Positions 52,794-61,699 of a stretch of DNA of 64,000 nt are shown here, one piece after another; position 1 is the first letter of the stretch, and each line of letters opens with the position of its first letter. Where the stretch lies: NCBI RefSeq assembly GCF_005871185.1, contig NZ_SWKN01000006.1, forward strand, positions 970,451 to 1,034,450, written 5' to 3'. The DNA comes from Limnobacter alexandrii. Lineage in GTDB: Bacteria; Pseudomonadota; Gammaproteobacteria; Burkholderiales; Burkholderiaceae_B. The notes beneath the pieces were generated by a model. The model saw only the letters and a program-made list of their open reading frames with translations. It made no database searches and was not told the origin of the DNA. The translations under genes and the position numbers were made by a program.

Positions 52794-53827
52794 AAGTTTT
52801 AGTTGTTGCGCCCAATTGGATCGGCGATGCGGTCATGAGCCTGTCGCTGATCCAAGCCATGCATCAAGACAATACGCTGCGGTTTGCGGACGGCCGGCCT
52901 TGCGAAATCCATGTGCTTGCCCCACCCGTAACCGCACCGGTATACCAGTTCAGTCACGCAGTGCGTGCAGTACAGGTCGAACCTTTTTCTCACGGTAAGT
53001 TGCAATGGGGTTTGCGCAGACAGGTGGGTGCATCCCTTGCTGGTCGTGGTTTCGACATGGCGGTGGTGTTGCCCAATTCACTGAAGTCTGCCTTGGTGCC
53101 CTGGTTTGCGAATGTTCCCAAACGGGTGGGCTACAGTGGCGAACTTCGCACAGCCGTACTCACGCACCCATTGCCCAAACCCTCCAAAAAAGCCAAACCA
53201 CCCATGATTCAGTGGTACGGCCAACTTGGGGCCTACTCCGGCGACCTGCTTGAATATCCAGTGTTGAACGTTGAAGCGGGCATGTGCAGTGCTGCATGTG
53301 CCGAGTTTGGTTTGCAGCCAGGTTTTTTGGCCTTGGCGCCTGGTGCCGAGTTTGGCCCAGCCAAACGCTGGCCCGCCGAGCATTTTGCTGAAGTGGCGGC
53401 CGAGTTTTTGTTGCGCAATCCCTTGCAGAAGGCCGTGCTGTTTGGCGGCCCCAAGGATTCTGGTTTTTGCAGAGAAATTGTCAGCCTGCTGCCTTTGGAT
53501 TTGCAAGCCCGTGCCTGTGGCCTGGCTGGTAAAACAAGTTTGGCCCAGGCAGTGGCTTTGCTGTCGGCAGCAAGCCAGCTGTTGACCAACGATTCTGGTC
53601 TAATGCATGTGGCTGCTGCCTTGAATGTACAGGTGCATGCGGTGTTCGGTTCAAGCAGTCCGCACCACACCCCGCCTTTGAGCAGCAAGGCCAAAGTGTA
53701 TTACCTCAATCTGGAGTGCAGCCCTTGTTTTCAGCGTGAGTGCCCCTTGGGTCACACCGATTGCCTGAAAAAGCTGGAGCCGAAAATGGTGTTGGAACAG
53801 CTGGTGCCTGCTTCTCAGGGAGTATGA
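52790..53827 (+). CDS. waaF: Lipopolysaccharide heptosyltransferase II
   Basis: This 345-residue GT-B enzyme adds the second heptose of the LPS inner core. LVVAPNWIGDAVMSLSLIQA begins the protein; LTNDSGLMHVAAALNV and FGSSSPHHTPPLS are C-terminal signatures; a cysteine-rich ending (CSPCFQRECPLGHTDC) is typical. The TTG start at 52790 overlaps the zinc-finger stop. The frame is open further upstream, but that part is not homologous. Other LPS genes lie 4-6 kb away. Confidence 0.93.
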   Translation: MKVLVVAPNWIGDAVMSLSLIQAMHQDNTLRFADGRPCEIHVLAPPVTAPVYQFSHAVRAVQVEPFSHGKLQWGLRRQVGASLAGRGFDMAVVLPNSLKSALVPWFANVPKRVGYSGELRTAVLTHPLPKPSKKAKPPMIQWYGQLGAYSGDLLEYPVLNVEAGMCSAACAEFGLQPGFLALAPGAEFGPAKRWPAEHFAEVAAEFLLRNPLQKAVLFGGPKDSGFCREIVSLLPLDLQARACGLAGKTSLAQAVALLSAASQLLTNDSGLMHVAAALNVQVHAVFGSSSPHHTPPLSSKAKVYYLNLECSPCFQRECPLGHTDCLKKLEPKMVLEQLVPASQGV

Positions 53828-53864
53828 TCTTACAAGCCCATTTTCAACGCACCCTGGCCTTACC

Positions 53865-54719
53865 ATGCGTGATTACATCCTGACTATTTCTTGCCCGGAC
53901 ACCACGGGCATTGTGTACAACGTCAGCAAATTTTTGTTTGACCAACAGTGCAATATTCTGGACTCCGCCCAGTTCGGCGACGAGTCAACCAATCTGTTTT
54001 TTCTTCGTGTGCATTTTTCATTGCCCCTTGAAAGCAAGCTGACGGAAGTCGAGTTACAGGCCAACTTTGCCAAGGTGGCCGAACCTTTTGCCATGAAGTA
54101 CCAGTTTTTTGATGCGCGTGTGAAGCCCCGCGTGCTGCTGATGGTGTCCAGGTTCGGGCATTGCCTGAACGACTTGCTGTTTCGCTGGAAAAGTGGGCAA
54201 TTGCCCTGTGAAATTCCTGCCATTGTCTCGAATCACCAGGATTTCGCTTTGTTGGCCGCTTCGTATGGTGTGCCGTTTTACCACCTGCCCGTGAAGGCCG
54301 AGGCGAAGGAACTTCAGGAAACGCAAATTCGCCAAATTATTGAGCGTGAGAACATTGACCTGGTGGTGCTGGCCCGTTACATGCAAATTTTGTCGCCGGA
54401 ATTGTGTCGCGACATGTTGGGTCGCGTGATCAATATTCATCACAGCTTTTTGCCAAGCTTCAAGGGTGCCAAGCCCTATCAGCAGGCATTTGACCGGGGT
54501 GTCAAGTTGATTGGTGCCACAGCGCACTACGTGACCTCTGATCTGGATGAGGGGCCAATTATTGAACAGGACGTCGCGCGCGTGGATCACTCGCTGACCC
54601 CTGAAGAACTAACAGCACGCGGTCGCGACACTGAATGTATGGTGTTGGCCCGCGCCGTGAAGTGGCATTGTGAGCACCGTGTGGTTTTGAACGGGTCGAA
54701 AACCGTGGTGTTTCAGTGA
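53865..54719 (+). CDS. purU: Formyltetrahydrofolate deformylase
   Basis: This 284-residue enzyme releases formate from 10-formyl-THF. An N-terminal ACT-like domain (1 to about 88, YILTISCPDTTGIVYNVSKF) precedes a formyltransferase-fold domain with AIVSNHQDF, LVVLARYMQILSPE, the catalytic NIHHSFLPSFKGA and GATAHYVTSDLDEGPIIEQD. Length and order match PurU. It feeds formate for purine synthesis and tunes the one-carbon pool. It is 37 bases after waaF, with its own likely promoter. Confidence 0.95.
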   Translation: MRDYILTISCPDTTGIVYNVSKFLFDQQCNILDSAQFGDESTNLFFLRVHFSLPLESKLTEVELQANFAKVAEPFAMKYQFFDARVKPRVLLMVSRFGHCLNDLLFRWKSGQLPCEIPAIVSNHQDFALLAASYGVPFYHLPVKAEAKELQETQIRQIIERENIDLVVLARYMQILSPELCRDMLGRVINIHHSFLPSFKGAKPYQQAFDRGVKLIGATAHYVTSDLDEGPIIEQDVARVDHSLTPEELTARGRDTECMVLARAVKWHCEHRVVLNGSKTVVFQ

Positions 54720-54734
54720 ACTGGAGTGTGTTGA

Positions 54735-55190
54735 ATGTCCCGAGCCAAAGTTATTCATTCTTCACCGCAAGACATCGAGCAAGCCTTTTACGAGGCGCTT
54801 GAAGCGGCCGATCTGGAAGCCCTGATGGACCTGTGGGCTGACGATGAACATGTGGTGTGTATTCACCCGGGCGGTCCCCGCGTGGAGGGTTATCACGATG
54901 TGCGCGACTCCTGGAAAGAAATTCTTTCGGCGGGTGCTTTGCAAATTCGCGTGGTGCCAGTTCACCGTGTGGAAGGCGTGATGGTGTCGGTTCACAACAT
55001 TGTTGAACAGGTCATGATGAGCAGCTCCCGGGGCGAGCCCCACGTGGTGCAGGTGAATGCAACCAATGTGTACCACAAGGGGCCGAATGGCTGGAAAATC
55101 GTGATGCATCACGCAAGCCCCGCCATGGATTCTGAAGAAATGGTCGAGGACGATTTGTCCGATTTCGACCCGCAGCCCACGCTGCATTAA
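54735..55190 (+). CDS. NTF2-like (SnoaL/DUF4440-type) protein
   Basis: This 151-residue protein has an NTF2-like fold: the start EQAFYEALEAADLEALMDLWADDEHV, the GYHDVRDSWKEIL turn and VYHKGPNGWKIVMHHAS end are characteristic. The fold hosts many enzymes and binding proteins, so the function is not known. It is 15 bases after purU and 15 before the YheT-like hydrolase, in one apparent operon. Confidence 0.85.
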   Translation: MSRAKVIHSSPQDIEQAFYEALEAADLEALMDLWADDEHVVCIHPGGPRVEGYHDVRDSWKEILSAGALQIRVVPVHRVEGVMVSVHNIVEQVMMSSSRGEPHVVQVNATNVYHKGPNGWKIVMHHASPAMDSEEMVEDDLSDFDPQPTLH

Positions 55191-55205
55191 TTGCGCTGAG
55201 GCAGC

Positions 55206-56204
55206 ATGGTGTACCGCCCGCCCTGGTGGCTTCCCGAGGGGCACTCCCAAACCATCATGGCCGCGCGTTGGGCCAACAAGCCCAGCGTGCACTATCACCG
55301 TGTGCGCTGGAATACGCCCGATAGCGACTTCATCGACCTCGATTTCACTGAGCCTCCTGAGCAAGCTGCAAAACACCACACGTTGTGGGTGCTGTTTCAT
55401 GGCCTTGAGGGTTGCTCGCGCAGCCACTACAGCCTTGCTGTCATGAACCAGGCCCGCATGGCGGGGGCCTTGGGCGTGGTGGTTCATTTTCGGGGGTGTT
55501 CCGGCGAAAACAATTTGATGCCGCGTGCCTATCATTCCGGCGATTCTGCTGAAATGGACTGGATTCTGCGCCGCCTGCGCGGACAGTTTCCGGCAGTTGC
55601 GCACATGCATGTGACGGGTGTCTCATTGGGTGGCAATGTGTTGTTGAAGTGGCTGGGCGAGCAAGAAAAGCAGGCGCAAGAGGTGGTCAGTTCAGCAGTG
55701 TCGGTGAGTGCACCGGTTGATTTGCTGGCGGGTGCCGTGTCGCTGGCCAAAGGTTTTAACCTGGTTTACACCCGCATGTTTTTAAGCACTTTGGTACCGA
55801 AGTCAATTGACAAGGTCAAGCGCTTTCCCGAATTGGGAAAGGTTGAGGACATCGCCAATTGCAAAGACTTCTTCGATTTTGACAACCGCGTCACAGCCCC
55901 CTGGCACGGGTTTCGGGATGCAGAGCATTATTACGCCGTGTCTTCGGCCAAGCCGCTTTTAAAACACATTGCCGTGCCCACCCTGATGATTCACGCAAAA
56001 AATGATCCATTCATGAGCGGTCAGCATTTGCCCTCACCCCACGAGGTTTCTTCACAAGTGAGGTGCCTGTTCACCGAGCATGGTGGCCATGTGGGTTTTG
56101 CCAATGGCCGCAGTTTGCGCCTGGGGCTGGACTGGTTGCCCAAGCAGTGCGATGCTTTCTTTGCGCAGCACCCTGCAAAGCACTCAGGAGCAAGCCGTGG
56201 ATGA
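55206..56204 (+). CDS. YheT-type alpha/beta hydrolase
   Basis: This 332-residue protein of the YheT/YMR210w group has the start PPWWLPEGHSQTIMAARW, the LFHGLEGCSRSHYSLAVMNQ oxyanion region, the serine nucleophile in VTGVSLGGNVLLKWLGE, and HAKNDPFM and EHGGHVGFANG carrying the acid and histidine. It probably acts on esters of lipids, but the substrate is unknown. Its stop overlaps the following gene by 8 bases. Confidence 0.9.
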   Translation: MVYRPPWWLPEGHSQTIMAARWANKPSVHYHRVRWNTPDSDFIDLDFTEPPEQAAKHHTLWVLFHGLEGCSRSHYSLAVMNQARMAGALGVVVHFRGCSGENNLMPRAYHSGDSAEMDWILRRLRGQFPAVAHMHVTGVSLGGNVLLKWLGEQEKQAQEVVSSAVSVSAPVDLLAGAVSLAKGFNLVYTRMFLSTLVPKSIDKVKRFPELGKVEDIANCKDFFDFDNRVTAPWHGFRDAEHYYAVSSAKPLLKHIAVPTLMIHAKNDPFMSGQHLPSPHEVSSQVRCLFTEHGGHVGFANGRSLRLGLDWLPKQCDAFFAQHPAKHSGASRG

Positions 56205-56838
56205 TCTTGTTGAAAAAGCGCTGGCACGCTGGCCCAATGTGCCGGCCATTGCGGGTTGGCTTAAGCTTAACTTGCAGGGCGACTGGCTGCTCACCGGGCC
56301 AGTGCCTGAGGGGTTGACCATCAGCCACCCTCGTATTTTGAACTTCATGGCCCGCAATTATGGCTGCGAGGCTGATGGGCGTTATTATTTTCAGAACGGT
56401 CCCCAGAAGGCCTATGTGCACTTGGCCTACACGCCTTGGGTATACCGCATTCATCCCTTGGAACATGGCGATTTGATGCTGAGCACCCACACCGGCCTGG
56501 TGGGCTGGCCCGTGGGCATGTATCAGGATGAACAGGGCAGGGTGCTCATTGAGAGCGAGCTGGGTATCGGCCTGTTGCACAGCAATGACATGGACCTTCT
56601 TGCAGTGGGCCTGCAAGAACAAAAGGGCGAACTGGTTCACCAAGCCAGTTGGGCGGTGCCTGAAATAGACCCCGACACCCTGATTGCCGCGCGCACCAAA
56701 CTGCGCCGCGATAAAAACACGTCCACGGGCCGACGCATTTGCACCTTGAAATTGCTGCCCATTGAATCAAGCGTTGTGGCCCAGCGTTTTCAGTTCAACC
56801 CGAATCCCGAAGTTAACCAGCAGGATCCAAATTCGTGA
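56197..56838 (+). CDS. Unknown protein downstream of the YheT-type hydrolase
   Basis: This 213-residue soluble protein has no signal peptide or membrane segment. Recognisable blocks are GWLKLNLQGDWLLTGPVP, HPRILNFMARNYGCEADGRY, FFQNGPQKAYVHLAYTPWVYRI and GLLHSNDMDLLA. It has a beta-rich pattern in the middle. I recall similar proteins in other betaproteobacteria beside the same hydrolase, but no function. The start GTG at 56197 has AGGAG 6 bases before it; the longer frame upstream lies inside the hydrolase gene. The end overlaps the protease gene by GTGA. Confidence 0.75.
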   Translation: MDDLVEKALARWPNVPAIAGWLKLNLQGDWLLTGPVPEGLTISHPRILNFMARNYGCEADGRYYFQNGPQKAYVHLAYTPWVYRIHPLEHGDLMLSTHTGLVGWPVGMYQDEQGRVLIESELGIGLLHSNDMDLLAVGLQEQKGELVHQASWAVPEIDPDTLIAARTKLRRDKNTSTGRRICTLKLLPIESSVVAQRFQFNPNPEVNQQDPNS

Positions 56839-57956
56839 AACCGAACCAGAATCAACGCGGTGCCTCAGCCACCGCATTGCTCGCTTTTGTGTTGTTTGTG
56901 GCTTTGCTGTATGTGCTGTACAACCAGTCAAGCATCGAAAACCTGTTCACCAGCCGCCCTGAGAATGTCGCGCCGCGTGTGGTCGAGGCGCGGGGCGATC
57001 TTGCCGCAGGCGAAAAAAGCGTGGTTGAACTGTTTGAAGTCTCCAAGGCGTCCGTGGCTTATATTTTTACGGAAAGCGTACAGGGTCAACTGTTTTTTCG
57101 GCGTGTGGCTGAGGGTACAGGTTCAGGTTTTATTTGGGACGATGCCGGGCACATTGTGACCAATGCCCACGTGGTGGAGGGGGCCAGCCGCATTCGCGTG
57201 CAGCTGGATGATTCTGAGCCCCTGCCTGCCCGCTTGGTGGGTATTGCCCCCTCGTACGATCTCGCGGTGATTCGTTTGGTCAGCAAACCCGCCAATTTGC
57301 GGCCTATCCCCGTGGGCACCTCTGGTGACCTGCTGGTGGGGCAGTCGGTGTTTGCCATTGGCAACCCCTTCGGTTTGTCCAAAACGCTCACGGCGGGCAT
57401 TGTCAGCGCCTTGGGGCGTACCTTGCCTGTCAGCAACGGGCGTGAAATTCCTGATGTGATTCAAACCGATGCGGCCATTAACCCTGGCAACTCGGGTGGC
57501 CCCTTGCTGGATTCCGCCGGGCGCTTGATCGGTGTTAACACCGCCATACTGTCGCAAAGTGGTACTTCCGCCGGTGTGGGCTTTGCAATTCCCGTCGACC
57601 TGGTCAATGAAATTGTGCCGCAATTGATCGAGCGTGGTACCTTGCCTCGCCCGGGTATCGGCATTGCAGTGGCTGATGAGTCGCTGGCCCGTCGGCTGGG
57701 AATTCGCGGCATTGCCGTCATGGGTGTTGAGCCTGGTTCGCCCGCAGCCCAATCTGGTTTGAAGCCGTTTGATTTGCAGGCCGGTGTGGTGGGCGACATC
57801 ATCATTGCCGTGGACCGCAAGCCTGTGGCCAATGTGTTGCAGCTCTCGAAAGCGCTTGAGGCTGTTGGCGTGGGCGGCACGGCCAATTTACTCGTGATGC
57901 GGGGTGACGACACCCGTGAAGTGGCTGTGAGCATAGTCGATTTGGAAGCGCGTTGA
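56835..57956 (+). CDS. DegS-like membrane-anchored serine protease
   Basis: This 373-residue trypsin-fold protease has an N-terminal membrane anchor (about 12-28) and one PDZ domain (about 275-370). Catalytic residues are H112 (VTNAHVVEG), D142 (SYDLAVIRL) and S220 (NPGNSGGP). Single-PDZ, anchored members act like DegS/AlgW, cutting anti-sigma factors during envelope stress; no rseA-like gene is nearby. The GTG start overlaps the previous stop in GTGA. The next gene begins at its stop (TTGATG), so the run is translationally coupled. Confidence 0.92.
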   Translation: MKPNQNQRGASATALLAFVLFVALLYVLYNQSSIENLFTSRPENVAPRVVEARGDLAAGEKSVVELFEVSKASVAYIFTESVQGQLFFRRVAEGTGSGFIWDDAGHIVTNAHVVEGASRIRVQLDDSEPLPARLVGIAPSYDLAVIRLVSKPANLRPIPVGTSGDLLVGQSVFAIGNPFGLSKTLTAGIVSALGRTLPVSNGREIPDVIQTDAAINPGNSGGPLLDSAGRLIGVNTAILSQSGTSAGVGFAIPVDLVNEIVPQLIERGTLPRPGIGIAVADESLARRLGIRGIAVMGVEPGSPAAQSGLKPFDLQAGVVGDIIIAVDRKPVANVLQLSKALEAVGVGGTANLLVMRGDDTREVAVSIVDLEAR

Positions 57957-58750
57957 TGGACGAAGCAATCGATGGGTATTCAGATTTGGGCCGACGTTTC
58001 GGCGGACTGAGCCGCCTGTATGGCGATGGTGCCCATGAATTTCTCAATCAACATGTTCACGCCATGGTGGTGGGTGTGGGTGGGGTGGGCTCTTGGGCAG
58101 CCGAGGCTTTGGCTCGCAGCGGTGTAGGCCACATTACTCTCGTTGACATGGACCATGTAGCCGAAAGCAATATTAACCGGCAAATTCAGGCCCGTGATGC
58201 AACCTTGGGCCAGGAGAAAATCAAGGCGCTGGCCGATCACATTCACAGCTATTACCCTCAGTGCCGAATCACCCTGGTGGATGCGTTCCTGGAGCCCGAT
58301 AGCGCTCAGACTTTGTTGAATGAATTTGCCGCTGCAAGCGGTGAACACAAAGTGTTGCTGGATTGTTGCGACAATGTACGCGCGAAGGTGGCCATGGTGC
58401 ATTGGGCCAAACGTTTGAATATTGCCGTGGTGTTGTCGGGCAGCGCGGGTGGAAAAACCAAACCCTGGCTGGTGCAGCCTGCCGATTTGCGCGACACCAC
58501 CAACGACCCGTTGCTGGCCAAGGTGCGGTACACACTGCGCCGTGAACACGGGTATGCCAAAGACCCGAAGAAAAAACTGGGTGTGGCGGTTTTTTATTCA
58601 GCAGAACAAGTCAAGCGAAGCGACGCCTGCGAACCAGCTGCAGGACTGAATTGCGCAGGTTACGGCTCGGTGGTGACCGTGACTGCCACCATGGGCATGC
58701 AAATGGCCGCATGGGCCATTGCGCATTGCATGGTGAAACGTAAAACCTAA
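57956..58750 (+). CDS. tcdA: tRNA threonylcarbamoyladenosine dehydratase
   Basis: This 264-residue E1-like enzyme activates with ATP and cyclises t6A to ct6A at tRNA position 37. It starts with the RRFGGLSRLYG segment, then the nucleotide-binding VVGVGGVGSWAAEALARSGVG and DMDHVAESNINRQIQA. LLDCCDNVRAKV and GSAGGKTKP are conserved; the GYGSVVTVTATMG ending fits TcdA/CsdL. ATG at 57956 overlaps the protease stop by one base. It is convergent with msrA with a 4-base overlap. Confidence 0.92.
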   Translation: MDEAIDGYSDLGRRFGGLSRLYGDGAHEFLNQHVHAMVVGVGGVGSWAAEALARSGVGHITLVDMDHVAESNINRQIQARDATLGQEKIKALADHIHSYYPQCRITLVDAFLEPDSAQTLLNEFAAASGEHKVLLDCCDNVRAKVAMVHWAKRLNIAVVLSGSAGGKTKPWLVQPADLRDTTNDPLLAKVRYTLRREHGYAKDPKKKLGVAVFYSAEQVKRSDACEPAAGLNCAGYGSVVTVTATMGMQMAAWAIAHCMVKRKT

Positions 58751-59289
58751 CGTTTGAACAGATCGCCAAACAGGTCTTCAGCCTTTTCAACCTTGGGTGC
58801 CACCACATAAGCGCAGTAGGGCTGCATGGGGTTGTTCTCGAAGTATTCCTGGTGGTATTTCTCGGCCGGAAAATAATTCAGCAAAGGCGAAATCTCGGTG
58901 ACCACCTTGTCACGGAAAATTTTCCGTTTTTCCAGGTCTTCAACAAAAGCCACGGCGGTGTCGCGTTGCTCGGGCGTGTGAAAGAAGATGACAGAGCGGT
59001 ACTGCGTGCCCACGTCGTTGCCTTGCCGGTTCAAGGTGGTGGGGTCATGAATGGCAAAAAATACGGCCAAAATTTTACGAAATGAAATCAGTTCCGGATC
59101 ATAGTGCAGCCGAATTACCTCCGCATGCCCGGTTTTGCCACCGCACACCTTGTCGTAATTGGGGTTGGGGTCACTTCCCCCGCTGTAGCCGGATTCGCAC
59201 AACTCAATTCCCTTGAGTTGCCGGAAAACAGCTTCCGTGCACCAGAAACAACCTCCACCCAAGGTTGCCTGTTCTATCTTGCTCGACAT
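58747..59289 (-). CDS. msrA: Peptide-methionine (S)-S-oxide reductase
   Basis: This 180-residue enzyme reduces methionine S-sulfoxide. The GGGCFWCTEA motif has the catalytic C14; the ESGYSGG, GHAEVIRLHYDPE, EKYHQEYFENNP and CAYVVAPKVEK segments are typical. It protects proteins from oxidation. It is convergent with tcdA and divergent from yajC, so it is likely expressed alone. Confidence 0.96.
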   Translation of the reverse strand: MSSKIEQATLGGGCFWCTEAVFRQLKGIELCESGYSGGSDPNPNYDKVCGGKTGHAEVIRLHYDPELISFRKILAVFFAIHDPTTLNRQGNDVGTQYRSVIFFHTPEQRDTAVAFVEDLEKRKIFRDKVVTEISPLLNYFPAEKYHQEYFENNPMQPYCAYVVAPKVEKAEDLFGDLFKR

Positions 59290-59430
59290 AGATCAAAGCC
59301 TGTTTTTATTGTTCCCACAATCGCTAAGTGAATCTTTAAGTGGAACCCAAGTCAAGCCTTTTGGTCTGAATTTTAGGTGTCAAGCGTTGTATACTCGGCG
59401 CGAACCCATCACAACTTTAAGGAGATGACT

Positions 59431-59766
59431 GTGATTTCATCCGCGTTTGCGCAATCCGCAGCCGCTGGCCCGGAAAGTGGCCTTTTAAGCTTCCTGCCCC
59501 TCATTTTGATGTTCGGCGTGCTTTATTTTTTGGCCATTCGTCCCCAAATGAAGCGTCAGAAAGAACACAAAGCCATGGTTGAAGCCCTGCAAAAAGGCGA
59601 TGAAGTGATCGCCTCGGGTGGTTTGCTGGGCAAAATCAGCAAAATCAACGAATCGTACATCACGCTGGAAGTAGCCGAAATGGGTGACAAGCCTGTTGAA
59701 GTTGTGCTGCAACGCGCTGCTGTACAAAGCCTGCTGCCTCGCGGCACCCTGAAAGAAACACGTTAA
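59431..59766 (+). CDS. yajC: Preprotein translocase subunit YajC
   Basis: This 111-residue membrane protein has one membrane helix (about 15-35, LLSFLPLILMFGVLYFLAIR), a positive segment RPQMKRQKEH, and the conserved EALQKGDEVIASGGLLGKI. It associates with SecDF in protein export. The GTG start at 59431 follows AAGGAG by 6 bases; an ATG two codons earlier is too close to the ribosome site. The order yajC-secD-secF is conserved. Confidence 0.94.
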   Translation: MISSAFAQSAAAGPESGLLSFLPLILMFGVLYFLAIRPQMKRQKEHKAMVEALQKGDEVIASGGLLGKISKINESYITLEVAEMGDKPVEVVLQRAAVQSLLPRGTLKETR

Positions 59767-59775
59767 TTTGCTGTC

Positions 59776-61668
59776 ATGAATCGATACCCTGTCTGGAAGT
59801 ACCTGATGATCGCCATTGTGTTGGTGCTGGGTGTGTTGTACACCCTTCCCAATTTTTATGGCGAAGCGCCTGCTGTGCAAATTTCAAGTGGCAAGTCCAC
59901 CTTGAAATTGTCTCCCGGTTTGGCTGAGCAATTGTCAAGCCAGCTCGAGGCGCAGGGTATGAAGCCTGACGGGGTGTTTTTCGAGGAAACACTGGGCGGC
60001 GGAACGCTGAAATTAAGGTTTAACTCCTCGGAAGAGCAGTTGAAGGCGCGCGACTTTTTGCAAAGTCAGCTCAACCCTGACCCGTCCGACCCAGACTACA
60101 TTGTTGCGCTCAATTTGTTGTCCCGTTCGCCCGATTGGCTGACCAGCATCAATGCATTGCCCATGTACTTGGGGTTGGACTTGCGCGGTGGTGTGCATTT
60201 CCTGCTGCAGGTGGACATGGATGCAGCGCTTGAAAAACGCAAAGACGCCTTGCTGGCCAGTGCCAAGCAAACCCTTCGCGAAGAAGACTTGCGTTACGCC
60301 AGCGCACCGCGCACTGCGGCGGGTTTCAGCCTGACTTTCCGGGATGCGGAAGCCCGCAACAAGGCACAGGCCGCCCTGACCAAGGAATACCCAGATTTGC
60401 AGCTTGCTGCTCCCGAAAGCGGTTCAGAATTCGCGCTTGTGGCGACTCTGGCACCTGAAATTGAGCAGCAGGCGCGCGAGTATGCCTTGCGCCAGAACAT
60501 CACGACGCTGCACAACCGGATTAATGAATTGGGTGTGGCTGAACCTGTGATTCAACGCCAGGGTGCGGACCGCATTGTGGTTCAGTTGCCCGGCGTGCAA
60601 GACACCGCGAAAGCAAAAGATATTTTGGGCAGAACCGCCACGCTGGAAGTGCGCATGGTCGACGACAGCCCCGAAGCCCAGTCTGCTTTGGCCAGTGGCA
60701 TTGTACCGTTTGGCCTGGAGCGCTTCACCGAACGTGGTGGCCGCGATTTGCTGTTGAAGTCGGAAGTAATTTTGACTGGCGACAACCTGACCGATGCGCA
60801 AGCCGGCTTTGACAATCAAACCCAGGAACCAGCAGTGCATTTGACGCTGGACAGCCAGGGTTCACGTATTTTCCGCAACATCACTGCCGAGAGTATTGGC
60901 AAGCGCATGGCCATTGTGCTGATTGAGAAAGGCAAGGGTGAGGTGGTTACAGCCCCGGTGATTCGCGGTGAAATTGGCGGTGGTCGGGTGCAAATTTCCG
61001 GCAGCATGAACACCGTGGAATCTGCCGACCTGGCCCTGTTGTTGCGTGCGGGTTCGCTGGCTGCGCCAATGGACATTATTGAAGAGCGCACCATCGGCCC
61101 AAGCCTGGGGGCTGACAACATCGACAAGGGTCTGAATTCGACCTTGTACGGCTTCATCGCGCTGGGCATTTTCATGATGGCCTACTACCTCCTGTTTGGC
61201 GTGTTTTCGGTGTTTGCGCTGGCGGTGAACGTGTTGCTGCTGTTTGCCCTGTTGTCTGTGTTGCAAGCCACTTTGACGCTGCCAGGTTTGGCGGCGGTCG
61301 CCCTTACCTTGGGTATGGCGATCGATGCCAACGTGTTGATCAACGAGCGTATTCGTGAAGAACTGCGGGAGGGGGCAGCACCTCAACAGGCGATCGCAGC
61401 GGGCTATGAGCGTGCCTGGGCTACCATTCTTGATTCGAACATCACCACCTTGATTGCTGGTTTGGCTTTGCTGATTTTTGGTTCGGGCCCAGTGCGCGGT
61501 TTTGCTGTGGTGCACTGTTTGGGTATTCTGACTTCAATTTTCAGTGCCGTTGTGGTGTCGCGCGGTGTGGTCAATCTTTGGTACGGCCGCAAAAAGAAAC
61601 TGGAAGCTGTGAGCATTGGGCAAATTTGGCGCCCCACTGCCGGCACAGCCGTGGCAAAAAAAGCCTGA
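59776..61668 (+). CDS. secD: Protein translocase subunit SecD
   Basis: This 630-residue membrane subunit uses the proton motive force to pull exported proteins on the periplasmic side. It has one N-terminal helix, a large periplasmic part starting LPMYLGLDLRGGVHFLLQVD, and five C-terminal membrane helices with the conserved TLGMAIDANVLINERIREE and ALLIFGSGPVRGFAV. It is 9 bases after yajC. Length is usual for betaproteobacteria. Confidence 0.96.
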   Translation: MNRYPVWKYLMIAIVLVLGVLYTLPNFYGEAPAVQISSGKSTLKLSPGLAEQLSSQLEAQGMKPDGVFFEETLGGGTLKLRFNSSEEQLKARDFLQSQLNPDPSDPDYIVALNLLSRSPDWLTSINALPMYLGLDLRGGVHFLLQVDMDAALEKRKDALLASAKQTLREEDLRYASAPRTAAGFSLTFRDAEARNKAQAALTKEYPDLQLAAPESGSEFALVATLAPEIEQQAREYALRQNITTLHNRINELGVAEPVIQRQGADRIVVQLPGVQDTAKAKDILGRTATLEVRMVDDSPEAQSALASGIVPFGLERFTERGGRDLLLKSEVILTGDNLTDAQAGFDNQTQEPAVHLTLDSQGSRIFRNITAESIGKRMAIVLIEKGKGEVVTAPVIRGEIGGGRVQISGSMNTVESADLALLLRAGSLAAPMDIIEERTIGPSLGADNIDKGLNSTLYGFIALGIFMMAYYLLFGVFSVFALAVNVLLLFALLSVLQATLTLPGLAAVALTLGMAIDANVLINERIREELREGAAPQQAIAAGYERAWATILDSNITTLIAGLALLIFGSGPVRGFAVVHCLGILTSIFSAVVVSRGVVNLWYGRKKKLEAVSIGQIWRPTAGTAVAKKA

Positions 61669-61699
61669 CCACCAACTGAACAAAGCGAATTAAAAGCAA

